Shown here piece by piece: positions 43,159 to 51,169 of a DNA stretch of 58,236 bases. How positions within the stretch are numbered: position 1 is the stretch's first letter; each line of letters begins with the position of its first letter. The position numbers and the translations under genes were made by a program. Source of the DNA: Streptomyces sp. Ru62 (GTDB lineage: Bacteria; Actinomycetota; Actinomycetes; Streptomycetales; Streptomycetaceae); NCBI RefSeq assembly GCF_002920615.1, contig NZ_PQSU01000045.1, forward strand, positions 1-58,236. Direction: 5' to 3'. The notes beneath the pieces are model-generated. The model ran no database searches. It was not told the DNA's origin and worked only from the letters and a program-made list of their open reading frames with translations.

Positions 43159-43226
43159 CGTCCGGCGCGGTCCCGTTCCCTTCCCGCACCGGTCGACCGG
43201 TGCCCTCCACAGGAGAAGAACCAGCC

Positions 43227-44012
43227 ATGAGCATCGAGACGGCAGACCGGGTGCACGTCAACAACACCGTCGTCGAACTCTTCGAGGACGTCGGCCCGAT
43301 CGACTGGGACGACCTGCCCGCGGCGGCCGTGCTGACGCAGCGGCTCATCCGTGAGTTCGCCGCCGACAAGGCCCTCTTCCGCAAGCTGCTGTTCGCCGTC
43401 GAGCACGACCCCTATCTGTGGGCCAAGTGCGAGGAGGACGTGGTCGAGGACAAGATCGTGCTCTGGGACGACGTGGAGAAGGGCCTGCGCATCAGGCTCC
43501 GGATGTCCACCGACCACCAGCAGCAGCTCGCCCACAACCACCGCTTCTCGTTCACCAACCTCGTGCTGCGCGGCACCTACCTGCACCGCAACTACGTGGC
43601 GCGCGACGGCTTCGACGAGAACACCCTGCCGGAGGACGTGCGGCCGGTGCTGCTGCACGAGGACCGCGCCGGCGAGTGCTTCACCATCCACCACAACGCC
43701 CTGCACTCCACGCCCTTCACCGAGCTGGGCACCATCTCCCTCGTGCTGCGCGGCAACCCGGTCAAGGACCGGGCGCCGGTCATGTTCAAGGAGGCCCGCG
43801 GCCGTGAGGAGGCCGTGCGCCGGCTGCGGGAGGGCCAGGACGGCCCCCGCGGCGAACTGGCCGAGATCGAGCCGGAGACGGCCGAGGTCGGCACCATGTT
43901 CTGGCGGGTCGGCGAGGACCGGGAGTCCGCCGAACGCCGCGCCGAGCGTCAGATGACCAAGGAGAAGTACCACTACTGGTGCCGCCGGCTGGAAGAGCTG
44001 GGGATCATCTGA
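43227..44012 (+). CDS. Cupin-like protein 2 (paralogue of cupin 1)
   Basis: 261 residues from an ATG with AGGAGAAGAACCAGCC. It aligns with cupin 1 throughout: VGPIDWDDLPAAAVLTQRLI, LAHNHRFSFTNLVLRGTYLH and CFTIHHNALHSTPFTELGT. HxH (N-H-R...) and two later His are kept. It lacks the N-terminal extension but has an insertion after the core (VMFKEARGREEAVRRLREG). The following gene begins directly after its stop (TGAATG). Catalysis or epimerisation of a sugar-like substrate, or oxygenase activity, is possible; not predictable. Confidence 0.75.
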   Translation: MSIETADRVHVNNTVVELFEDVGPIDWDDLPAAAVLTQRLIREFAADKALFRKLLFAVEHDPYLWAKCEEDVVEDKIVLWDDVEKGLRIRLRMSTDHQQQLAHNHRFSFTNLVLRGTYLHRNYVARDGFDENTLPEDVRPVLLHEDRAGECFTIHHNALHSTPFTELGTISLVLRGNPVKDRAPVMFKEARGREEAVRRLREGQDGPRGELAEIEPETAEVGTMFWRVGEDRESAERRAERQMTKEKYHYWCRRLEELGII

Positions 44013-45047
44013 ATGGCCATCCGACGGCTCACGCCCGGGCGGGCGGCACTGCGCTACGGGCTCATCGGCCCCGGCACGCACGCGCAGGAGAACCTGCTGC
44101 CCGCCCTGTCGGTGCTCGACGGCGCCCGGCTGACCGCCGTGGCGGCGCGCCGGCCCGACGCCGCCGCCGAGGCCGCCCGGCGCTGGGGCGCGGACCTGTG
44201 GACCGACGACTGGACCGAGCTGGTCGACGGCGAGGGCGCGCGGGAGATCGACGCCCTGGTCGTCGCCGGCTCCCCCGACCTGCACGCCGAGGTCCTGCGG
44301 CGGGCCCTCGCCCACGGCATCAGCGTCTTCACCGAGAAGCCGCCCGCGCCCGACACCGCGACGCTGGAGAAGCTGGCCGCCGGCGAACGGGACGCGCCAC
44401 CGGGCACGGTGGCGTTCGTCGGCTTCAACTTCCGCTACGGACAGTCCTACCGGAAGCTCCGCGACACCCTGCGCGCCCACGGCACGCTGCGCACGGTCGA
44501 CGTCCGCATGGTCTCGGCCAAGCCGACGTCCCCCGTGTGGGGCTGTACGACGGTGGAGGACAGCCTGTTGCAGGGGCTCGGCACCCACGCGGTCGACCTG
44601 GTCCTGCGCGAACTGGGCACCCCGGACCGGATCACCGCCCGGCGCGCCGACATCGACGCACGCCGTCGCGCGATCCGCGTCCTGCTGGAGTACGCCGACG
44701 GGCGGCTGGCCACCCTGCTGCTGGGGAACTACTCCAACCGCCTGGAGTACCGGTGCGAACTCGTCACCGACCAGTCCGTCACCGGGGTCCTCGACCACTT
44801 CAACACGCTGACGGTCGGCCGTCCGGCGGGCGCGCCCGGCGCGGGCTTCCTCGACGGCAAGGAGACGCTCCGGTACGACTGGCCCGGCCGCCGCGGCGGC
44901 TACGGCCGCACCGGCTACTCGGCCGAACTGGAGAGCTTCCACCACAGCGTCCGGCACGGTGAGCCCAGCGACTCACCGCTCGCGGCCTGCCTGGAGGTCT
45001 ACCGCGTCCTCGACGAGGTGCGGCGGCAGACGGGGGCCCGCCCGTGA
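44013..45047 (+). CDS. Gfo/Idh/MocA-family oxidoreductase
   Basis: 344 residues. The Rossmann start is ALRYGLIGPGTHAQENLLPA, the catalytic-Lys loop is ISVFTEKPPAPDTATLEKLA and the C-terminal domain contains FNFRYGQSYRKLRD and LGTHAVDLVLRELG (catalytic His). This family reduces or oxidises sugars, inositols or amino acids with NAD(P). The EKP motif is intact, unlike the module A relative at 12925. It starts at the base after the cupin 2 stop and is coupled to the SDR by GTGA. Confidence 0.9.
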   Translation: MAIRRLTPGRAALRYGLIGPGTHAQENLLPALSVLDGARLTAVAARRPDAAAEAARRWGADLWTDDWTELVDGEGAREIDALVVAGSPDLHAEVLRRALAHGISVFTEKPPAPDTATLEKLAAGERDAPPGTVAFVGFNFRYGQSYRKLRDTLRAHGTLRTVDVRMVSAKPTSPVWGCTTVEDSLLQGLGTHAVDLVLRELGTPDRITARRADIDARRRAIRVLLEYADGRLATLLLGNYSNRLEYRCELVTDQSVTGVLDHFNTLTVGRPAGAPGAGFLDGKETLRYDWPGRRGGYGRTGYSAELESFHHSVRHGEPSDSPLAACLEVYRVLDEVRRQTGARP

Positions 45048-45793
45048 ACGCCGTGACACCGTCCCTGGAAGGACGCACCGCGCTCGTCACGGGCGGCGCC
45101 GGCGGCATCGGCCGTGCCGTGGCCGCGACACTCGCCGCGCTGGGCGCCCGGGTCGCCGTCAACCACCTGCCCGGCGCCGAGCCCGGACCGGACGGCGAGG
45201 AGCTGCCCGAGGGCTGCTTCCGCGTGGCGGCCGACGTACGCGACCGGCAGCAGGTCACCGGCATGTTCGAGACGGTCGCCCGGCGGTTCGGCCGGCTCGA
45301 CGTCCTGGTCAACAACGCGGGCGTCTTCCCGCGCGCCCAGGTGCTGGAGCTCGACGAGGAGACATGGGACCTCGTCCTCGACACCAACCTCAAGGGCGCG
45401 TTCTTCTGCGCCCAGGAGGCCGCCGCGCTGATGATCCCGCGGGGCGGGGGGCGGATCGTGAACGTGTCGTCGAGCGCCGCCTTCACCGGGTCGCCCAGGG
45501 GCGCGCACTACGCCGCGAGCAAGGCGGGGCTGGTCGCCCTCGGCAAGTCGCTGGCGCGTGCCCTCGCCGTGCACGGCATCACCGTGAACACCGTCGCGCC
45601 CGGCGTGACCAGGACCGCCCAGCCGAACCTGGACGAGGAGGGGTTCCTGGCCGAGGGCCGCAGGATCCCGCTCGGCCGGGTGGCGCGGGCGCAGGACGTG
45701 GCGGACGCGGTGGCCTTCCTCGCCGGTGACCGCAGCGGATACCTGACCGGTCAGACGCTGGGCGTCAACGGGGGGGCGGTGATGGTGCCGTGA
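45044..45793 (+). CDS. Short-chain dehydrogenase/reductase
   Basis: 249 residues from a GTG overlapping the previous stop. Classical SDR: cofactor site ALVTGGAGGIGRAVAATLAA, NNAGVFPRAQ, the Ser of VNVSSSAAFTGSPRG and the YxxxK in AHYAASKAGLVALGKSLA. It ends with TVAPGVTRT and LTGQTLGVNGG. A 3-oxoacyl-ACP reductase-like member, but with no acyl carrier in the locus it probably acts on a small polar substrate made by the neighbouring Gfo/Idh enzyme. Confidence 0.92.
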   Translation: MNAVTPSLEGRTALVTGGAGGIGRAVAATLAALGARVAVNHLPGAEPGPDGEELPEGCFRVAADVRDRQQVTGMFETVARRFGRLDVLVNNAGVFPRAQVLELDEETWDLVLDTNLKGAFFCAQEAAALMIPRGGGRIVNVSSSAAFTGSPRGAHYAASKAGLVALGKSLARALAVHGITVNTVAPGVTRTAQPNLDEEGFLAEGRRIPLGRVARAQDVADAVAFLAGDRSGYLTGQTLGVNGGAVMVP

Positions 45794-46422
45794 AGCCGCT
45801 CGACGTCCCGTCCGCCGGCTCGGTGCGCGAGGAGCTGGCCGAGAGCTGGGGTGCCCCCCTGGACCGGGTGCGCGCCAAGCTCTCGCCGGTTCTGCACCCC
45901 TGGCTGCGCGAGTTCATCGCGCTGTCGCCCTACGTGGTGCTGGCGACCGCGGACGGGCGGGGCCGCTGCGACGCCTCGCCCCGTGGTGGCGCCCCGGGCT
46001 TCGTGCGGGTCCTCGACGAACGCACGCTGTTCATCCCCGAGGAGTCCGGGAACCGGCTCCTGCAGACCCTCGGCAACCTCGCGGAGAGCCCCGGCGTCGG
46101 CCTGCTCTTCCTCATCCCCGGCATGCGGGAGACCGCCCGGGTCAACGGGCGGGCCGAGCCGGTGTCCCGCAGCGATCCGCGCTGGGCGGACCTCCCGCTC
46201 GACGACGAGGAGCGCGAACGGCTGCTGTGGGGGTCGCTCGTGCACGTCGAGGAGGCGTACTACCACTGCGGCCGGGCGAGCCGCTTCGCCGATCTGTGGA
46301 ACACCGCCCGGATCGACCGCAACCAGTCGGACCCGCCGCTCGCCAAGCGTCCGGCCACGACGGCAGGAGGGGAGAAGCATGTGCGGCACAGTGGGCCTGT
46401 TCATGGGCTGCTCGGCGGTTAG
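45790..46422 (+). CDS. PPOX-class FMN flavoprotein (DR2398-like)
   Basis: 210 residues from a GTG that overlaps the SDR end. FMN-binding beta barrel of the pyridoxamine-5'-phosphate oxidase type: FIALSPYVVLATADGRGRCD, ASPRGGAPGFVRVLD and GLLFLIPGMRETARVNGRAE. The family includes many FMN or F420 redox enzymes; this sub-branch has no known reaction to my knowledge. Its last 44 bases overlap the AurF-type gene, so the two are tightly co-expressed; reduced flavin for the oxygenase is a possible role. Confidence 0.82.
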   Translation: MKPLDVPSAGSVREELAESWGAPLDRVRAKLSPVLHPWLREFIALSPYVVLATADGRGRCDASPRGGAPGFVRVLDERTLFIPEESGNRLLQTLGNLAESPGVGLLFLIPGMRETARVNGRAEPVSRSDPRWADLPLDDEERERLLWGSLVHVEEAYYHCGRASRFADLWNTARIDRNQSDPPLAKRPATTAGGEKHVRHSGPVHGLLGG

Positions 46423-47404
46423 CCTGTGCCCCAAGCAGGCCCTCCTCGACCAGCGGGCCGACCGCAGCGGGCCGGACGAGTACGTCAGCCCGTTCCGCAA
46501 CTGGCACGAGCGGGCCACCGTCCGCACCGCCCCGCGCCGGGAACTGACCGCCCTCGACGCCGGTCAGGCCCTCTTCGCGCCCGAGCTGGTGCCGCTGGCC
46601 TCCCACCCGCTGATCGCGGCACTGCGCGACGAGCGGCCGGACGTCTACCGTGACGTGCTCGTCCGGCACCTGTACCGCTACCTGGACTTCACGGCCAAGC
46701 TGGAGCACCTGGTCGTCAACCGGACGGTGCTCGGCATCGCGCACGGCACCATCGGCGTCCGGCTGCCCGACGCCATGCGGCTGGACGCCTTCAAGATCTA
46801 CTGCGACGAGGCGTACCACGCGCTGTTCTCGGCGGACCTCACCCGTCAGGTGAGCGCGCTGACCCGGGTCAGCGCGCGGCTGCCCGAGGTGCCGTACTTC
46901 ATCACCCGCCTGGAGCGCTTCCTGGAGGAGACCCCGGGCGATCTCGCGGCCCTCACCGAAATCCTCTTCGTCGTCGTGTCGGAGACACTCATCACCGCGC
47001 AGCTCTCCGACATGGGGAACGACCAGGGCATCGCCCCGGCGGTCCGGGAGACCGTTCGCGACCACGCGCTGGACGAGGGCAGGCATCATGCCTATTTCGC
47101 CATTTTCCTGCGTCATCTGTGGGGACAGCTGACGCCCGCCGTGCGACACCGCGCGGCACTTCAGGTGCCCCGACTCATCCGTATTTTCACCGATCCGGAC
47201 GTGCCCTCCGTGGAAGCGGAGATCACGGGTTACGGACTCGCCCGCGACGACGCGAAACGCATTGTGGCCGAGCTGTTCCCCGACGCGGCCGTCGCGGCGT
47301 ACGCGAAGAACGTCGCGCAGCAGACGGTCCGGCATTTCGCCTCGGTCGGGGCACTGGACGACGAACAGGTGCGTACGGAGTTCGCGACGCACGGACTGCT
47401 GTGA
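46379..47404 (+). CDS. AurF-type diiron N-oxygenase
   Basis: 341 residues; the ATG at 46379 has GGAGGGGAGAAGC upstream. All seven iron ligands of the AurF family line up with the right spacing: E109, E144 and H147 (KIYCDEAYHALF), E202 (VVVSETLIT), H229, E233 and H236 (DHALDEGRHHAYF). The intervals (35, 3, 55, 27, 4, 3) are nearly those I recall for AurF. AurF makes aryl nitro groups from amines, so the enzyme should oxygenate a nitrogen of an intermediate, or a related C-H. An N-terminal MCGTVGLFMGCS with several Cys is not part of the core. Confidence 0.85.
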   Translation: MCGTVGLFMGCSAVSLCPKQALLDQRADRSGPDEYVSPFRNWHERATVRTAPRRELTALDAGQALFAPELVPLASHPLIAALRDERPDVYRDVLVRHLYRYLDFTAKLEHLVVNRTVLGIAHGTIGVRLPDAMRLDAFKIYCDEAYHALFSADLTRQVSALTRVSARLPEVPYFITRLERFLEETPGDLAALTEILFVVVSETLITAQLSDMGNDQGIAPAVRETVRDHALDEGRHHAYFAIFLRHLWGQLTPAVRHRAALQVPRLIRIFTDPDVPSVEAEITGYGLARDDAKRIVAELFPDAAVAAYAKNVAQQTVRHFASVGALDDEQVRTEFATHGLL

Positions 47405-47451
47405 GGACGACGCACGCACCGCCGTGCGCACACGGACAGAAGGACATGCCG

Positions 47452-48249
47452 ATGATGCAGACGATCACCGCCGAGGACGGCCCGCGCCTCCTCGGCCAGC
47501 TCCGGGAGCAGGGGCTGCTGCCGGATTCCCCGCTATGCGTGTACGCGGCCGGCTCCCTGGTGCGGGGCTGGGGCAACGAGACCAGCGACCTCGACCTGTA
47601 CGTGGTCACGGACGCGCCGTTCCCCGCGGACGACGCCGTCGACTTCCACCCCGTGGCCCTGGTGCCGGACCGGATCCCGGTGGCGGTGCCCACCCTGGGC
47701 GACCGGCGCGGGGACGTGGAGTACTGGCTGACCGGGCAGTACGCCCAGCTGATGGAGAAGATCTCCTGGGAGTCGTACCGCAGTGAGCGGGACGTCGGCG
47801 CCACCGTGAGCCAGTTCGAACGCGACTGCCTGGTCAAGCTCGGGCACGCGCTCGCCCTCGACGGCGCGGACTGGCTGGCGGAGCAGCAGAGCCGGCTGCG
47901 CGCGTCCGCGTTCGCCCGCACCATCGCCGCGCGGAGCCTGGACCTCGCCGACACCTTCGCCGAGGACGCCCTGGGCCAGCTCGGCTCCGGCGACGCGGAG
48001 AGCGCGCTGCTCACCGCGAAGCTCGCCTTCGGGTACGCGGTGGACGCGCTGCTGGCCCAGCACGGGGAGATCGGCACCACCGCCAAGTGGCGCTCCAGGA
48101 AGTACCGGGCCGCCGCCCCCGTGGTGCTGCCCTTCGAGCGGTACTGGGAGATCGAGACCATGCGCGACTACGACCCCGCCGAACCCGGACGGTGGATCGA
48201 GGACGTCATCGGCTGGGTGCGTCGCATCTCGATGGAGGTGGAGGTCTGA
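47452..48249 (+). CDS. Nucleotidyltransferase (pol beta superfamily)
   Basis: 265 residues. The pol-beta superfamily motif VYAAGSLVRGWGNETSDLDLYVV (GS...DxD) is intact; the rest is helical (DCLVKLGHALALDG, ARTIAARSLDLADTF). I choose the ATG at 47452 (aagga seven bases upstream) over those at 47446 and 47455. Relatives add nucleotidyl groups to antibiotics, RNA or proteins. Beside a peptide-modifying set it could add AMP or another nucleotide to the peptide or to a small intermediate. Its stop overlaps the PqqD-like start (TGATG). Confidence 0.82.
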   Translation: MMQTITAEDGPRLLGQLREQGLLPDSPLCVYAAGSLVRGWGNETSDLDLYVVTDAPFPADDAVDFHPVALVPDRIPVAVPTLGDRRGDVEYWLTGQYAQLMEKISWESYRSERDVGATVSQFERDCLVKLGHALALDGADWLAEQQSRLRASAFARTIAARSLDLADTFAEDALGQLGSGDAESALLTAKLAFGYAVDALLAQHGEIGTTAKWRSRKYRAAAPVVLPFERYWEIETMRDYDPAEPGRWIEDVIGWVRRISMEVEV

Positions 48250-48530
48250 TGCCGGCCGTCGTCCATGCGCGGAGCGTGCCCCGGCACAGCCTGGAGGTGC
48301 GCATCAGGTCCTCCGAGGGCGCGGTCCTGCTCGCCCGCTACCACCAGGCCTACGAGCTGCCCGAGGTGGCGGCGTTCATCTGGCGGCGCATCAACGGCAC
48401 CGACCGGGTCGAGGACATCGCCGGCGCGGTGGCCGAGACCTACGGCGTCGACGCCGACACGGCACTCCAGGACACCGCGGAGATGCTGGAGTGGCTACTC
48501 GAAGAGAAACTGGTGAAACTGGCCGCCTGA
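48249..48530 (+). CDS. PqqD-like RiPP recognition element protein
   Basis: 93 residues. The sequence AVLLARYHQAYELPEVAAFI followed by WRRINGTDRVEDIAG and a helix AEMLEWLLEEKLVKL is the PqqD/RRE fold (winged three-helix plus beta sheet) that binds leader peptides in PQQ, lasso and other RiPP pathways. It immediately precedes the 22-residue peptide gene, which carries a leader-like YxxP element, so it is the probable leader-binding chaperone. Confidence 0.9.
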   Translation: MPAVVHARSVPRHSLEVRIRSSEGAVLLARYHQAYELPEVAAFIWRRINGTDRVEDIAGAVAETYGVDADTALQDTAEMLEWLLEEKLVKLAA

Positions 48531-48761
48531 ATTTGCCACCGATAATTCCGGCCCCCTGATTCCGACTCCCCCAGGGGCACGGAAAAGCCGTTCGCGATAT
48601 TCGCGGACGGCTCGGAGGCGTTTCCCTGAAATGCATTTCTCGAATTTCCGAGAATTTCCCGTCCGGGCTTGCGGGCGCTCGAAATCGGCCCCTAATATCG
48701 GTGGAGCACGCCGGGCCGGACATCGGAACGGCGGAATTCACCAGTGAAGAGGTGTATTGAT
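48531..48761 (+). promoter_or_regulatory. Leader region of the peptide gene with two hairpins
   Basis: Inverted repeats AGCCGTTCGCGA / TTCGCGGACGGCT (48585-48612) and TTCTCG / CGAGAA around AATTTC (48635-48652). The first may end transcription from the long operon upstream; the region after 48655 may hold a separate promoter for the peptide. It is AT-richer than the coding DNA. Confidence 0.5.
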
Positions 48762-48830
48762 ATGAAGCAGTACAACAAGCCGCAGGCGAAGAAGATCGAC
48801 TTCACCCGCGTCATGATGGTGAACCGCTAA
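48762..48830 (+). CDS. 22-residue peptide, candidate RiPP precursor or scaffold
   Basis: An ATG with GAAGAGG nine bases upstream opens a 22-codon gene ending in TAA. The peptide begins MKQYNKPQAKKIDF and finishes TRVMMVNR. The Y-x-x-P spacing (Y4, P7) then a hydrophobic/Phe position is the leader signature that RRE proteins bind in lasso pathways; the Thr-Arg near the middle sits where lasso leaders carry their Thr at -2. That would leave a core of about six residues (VMMVNR), too short for a lasso. It is also the size of PqqA and, like some PqqA, ends in Asn-Arg, but it lacks the Glu/Tyr pair. It is too short for routine gene callers. Confidence 0.75.
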   Translation: MKQYNKPQAKKIDFTRVMMVNR

Positions 48831-48844
48831 CCACAAGCGGACCC

Positions 48845-48888
48845 AAGGGCGCCTCTCCTTCATCACGTCGAGGGGCGCCCTTCCCCTT
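48845..48888 (+). terminator. Terminator or attenuator between peptide and AsnB-like gene
   Basis: AAGGGCGCCTCT pairs with AGGGGCGCCCTT (one G-U pair) around a 14-base loop, followed by CCCCTTTTCC. Placed 14 bases after the peptide stop, it would give far more peptide mRNA than downstream enzyme mRNA, as in many RiPP operons. Confidence 0.8.
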
Positions 48889-48936
48889 TTCCTGAGATTT
48901 TCCTGAAACGACGTCCCACCGGAAAGGAACGGGAGC

Positions 48937-51153
48937 ATGTGCGGACTCGGCGGTCTGGCCCGCATCGACGGGCAGGACCTCGGCGTCGAATCCGACGCGA
49001 TCCTCGCGACCATGGCCCGCACGCTGGCACACCGTGGCCCCGACGCGGAGGAACTCCTGCGCCAGGGGCCGGTCGGCATGGCGTTCACGCGGCTGTCCCT
49101 GGTGGACCCCGAGAACGGCGGTCAGCCCCTGTACAGCGAGGACCGCTCGGTCGTCCTCATCGCCAACGGCGAGGTCTACAACCACCGGGAGCTCGCGGCG
49201 ACGCTGCCGGCCGGCACCCGCTTCCGGACCGGATCCGACTGCGAGGTGCTGGTGCACCTCTACCGGCACAAGGGCCTCGACTTCCTCGACGACGTGCGCG
49301 GCATGTTCGGCCTCGTGCTGTGGGACCGGCGGCGCGGCGTACTGCTCCTCGCCCGCGACCACTTCGGCGTGAAGCCGCTCTTCTACACCCGGGACAGCCG
49401 GCGGATCGCCTTCGCCTCGGAGATCAAGGCCCTCTTCGCCGACCCGGCGACCCCGCGACGCGTCGACTGGGACCGCGCGCTGGTCAACCCGACCATGACG
49501 TCGGCCCCCTCGCTGGACCTCGCCGGACCCGCCACCTACTTCGAGGGCGTGGAGTCCGTACCGGCCGCCACGATCCTGGAGATCGACCTGCGCGACGGCG
49601 CGACCCGCCGGCACACCTACTGGCAGCTGCCCGACTTCGACGGGGACTCCACCCGTACGGACCAGGAGATCGTCGGGGAGTTCCGTGAGCTGCTCGCCGA
49701 CTCGGTGCGGGCCTGCGCCACCGCGGACGTGTCCATCGGCCTGTTCCTCAGCGGCGGGGTGGACTCGGCCGCGGTCGCGGCCCTGGCCGCCGGCACGACC
49801 GAGCTGCGGACCTTCTCCGTGCTGAGCGGCTCGACCGTGGTCAACGGGGACGCCCGGCACGCGCGCCTGGTCGCAGGCAAACTCGGTGTCGCCAACCACC
49901 AGATCCGCTTCGACGCCGCGCAGGCACCCACCGCGGACGAGTGGAAGCGGCTGCTGTGGCTCACCGAGATGCCCACGTGCAGCCCGGAGCAGTACTACAA
50001 GCACGAACTCCACCGCCACGTCCGCGCCGAGCACCCCGAGATCAAGGGCATGCTGCTGGGGGCGGCGGCCGACGAGTTCTGCGGCGGCTACTCCGGCACC
50101 ATCGCCGGCGACAGCGGCTGGGAGGGCTTCGAGTACGCCCTCACCGACATGGCCCGGCGCGGCCGGCTGGAGGACGGCCGGCCCAAGCTCGCCGCGTGGT
50201 GGGAGGGCACCGAGGGCGGTCTGCTGACCGACGCCGCGCTCGACCACGGCAGGGCCCTGCGGGCCCGCGACCCGTACGCCGCGTTCGTCGCGGCGAAGAT
50301 GCGGGACGTCGAGCAGTTCAACTGCTGGCACGAGGACCGCACCGCCGCCGGCAGCGGCACCGAGGCCCGCGTCCCCTTCCTGGACCGGCGGCTGGTCGAG
50401 CTGGTCGCGTCGATCCCGGCGGCCCGGCGGGAACGCCTGCTGTGGGACAAGGCCATCATCCGCGAGGCCGTCGCCGACCTGCTGCCCGCCGAGGTGGTCC
50501 ACCGCCCCAAGGTCCCCTTCTTCTACGGCGAGGGCGTCCAGCACACGCACCGGCCCTTCATCGAGATGCTCACGCACGACGGCTCCGCCCTGGTCGAGGA
50601 GGCCCTGGCCACCGAACGCGGCCGGACGATGCTCGACGCCGACCGGGTCCGCGCGCTGCTGCGCCGACTGGCGGACGCACCGCTGTCCGCCCACGTGGAG
50701 CGGCTGCTGCCGCTGCTCAACCTGTGCCTGCTCGACGCGATGGTCACCGAACTCCCGCCCCCGCTCGTGGAGTCCGCGGTGCTGCTGCCCGCCGTACGCC
50801 CCGCCCACCCGGTCACCGACTGGGACACCGCGGCACCGGAGATCGAGTCGCTGGTGTTCGCGCCCTCCCGCTGGACCGGGCAGAGCGTGCTCGCGCCGGC
50901 CGACCACGTCACCCTCCTGACGGACACCGACGGCACCGCGTACCTGGCGGTCGACGGCTCCCTGGAGTACGTGCTGGAGGGCGACGGCGACTGGACGGCC
51001 CTGCTGCACGCGCTCGACGGCACCCGCACCCTCGCGGAGGCGTGCGCGGAACGGGGAAGCGCCCCCGACTCCTTCCGGCAACTGCTGGACGACTCCCTCG
51101 ACCTCGGCCTGCTGCGCCTGACCGAGCCCGCCGCGGCCGCCCCCACCGAGTAG
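48937..51153 (+). CDS. Glutamine-dependent asparagine-synthase homologue with an extra C-terminal domain
   Basis: 738 residues. The class II amidotransferase domain starts MCGLGGLARIDG with Cys2 as nucleophile; RLSLVDPENGGQPL and NGEVYNHRELAATL follow. The synthetase domain has the PP-loop LFLSGGVDSAAVAAL and LLGAAADEFCGGYSG. Residues after ~640 (SLEYVLEGDGDWTALLHAL, then DGTRTLAEAC) form an added domain like the winged-helix/PqqD recognition fold. AsnB-type enzymes close lasso rings or amidate carboxylates by adenylation; an intact glutaminase domain points to amide transfer to a peptide carboxylate. Next to a 22-residue peptide and an RRE, it is the core modifying enzyme. Confidence 0.88.
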   Translation: MCGLGGLARIDGQDLGVESDAILATMARTLAHRGPDAEELLRQGPVGMAFTRLSLVDPENGGQPLYSEDRSVVLIANGEVYNHRELAATLPAGTRFRTGSDCEVLVHLYRHKGLDFLDDVRGMFGLVLWDRRRGVLLLARDHFGVKPLFYTRDSRRIAFASEIKALFADPATPRRVDWDRALVNPTMTSAPSLDLAGPATYFEGVESVPAATILEIDLRDGATRRHTYWQLPDFDGDSTRTDQEIVGEFRELLADSVRACATADVSIGLFLSGGVDSAAVAALAAGTTELRTFSVLSGSTVVNGDARHARLVAGKLGVANHQIRFDAAQAPTADEWKRLLWLTEMPTCSPEQYYKHELHRHVRAEHPEIKGMLLGAAADEFCGGYSGTIAGDSGWEGFEYALTDMARRGRLEDGRPKLAAWWEGTEGGLLTDAALDHGRALRARDPYAAFVAAKMRDVEQFNCWHEDRTAAGSGTEARVPFLDRRLVELVASIPAARRERLLWDKAIIREAVADLLPAEVVHRPKVPFFYGEGVQHTHRPFIEMLTHDGSALVEEALATERGRTMLDADRVRALLRRLADAPLSAHVERLLPLLNLCLLDAMVTELPPPLVESAVLLPAVRPAHPVTDWDTAAPEIESLVFAPSRWTGQSVLAPADHVTLLTDTDGTAYLAVDGSLEYVLEGDGDWTALLHALDGTRTLAEACAERGSAPDSFRQLLDDSLDLGLLRLTEPAAAAPTE

Positions 51154-51169
51154 GACGAGAAGGCTGCTG

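Noticed and set aside
48762..51153. Calling the cassette a lasso peptide cluster.
   Set aside because: No B2 peptidase is present, and the peptide lacks a core long enough to form ring, loop and tail. Only the leader signature and the AsnB/RRE pair are shared.
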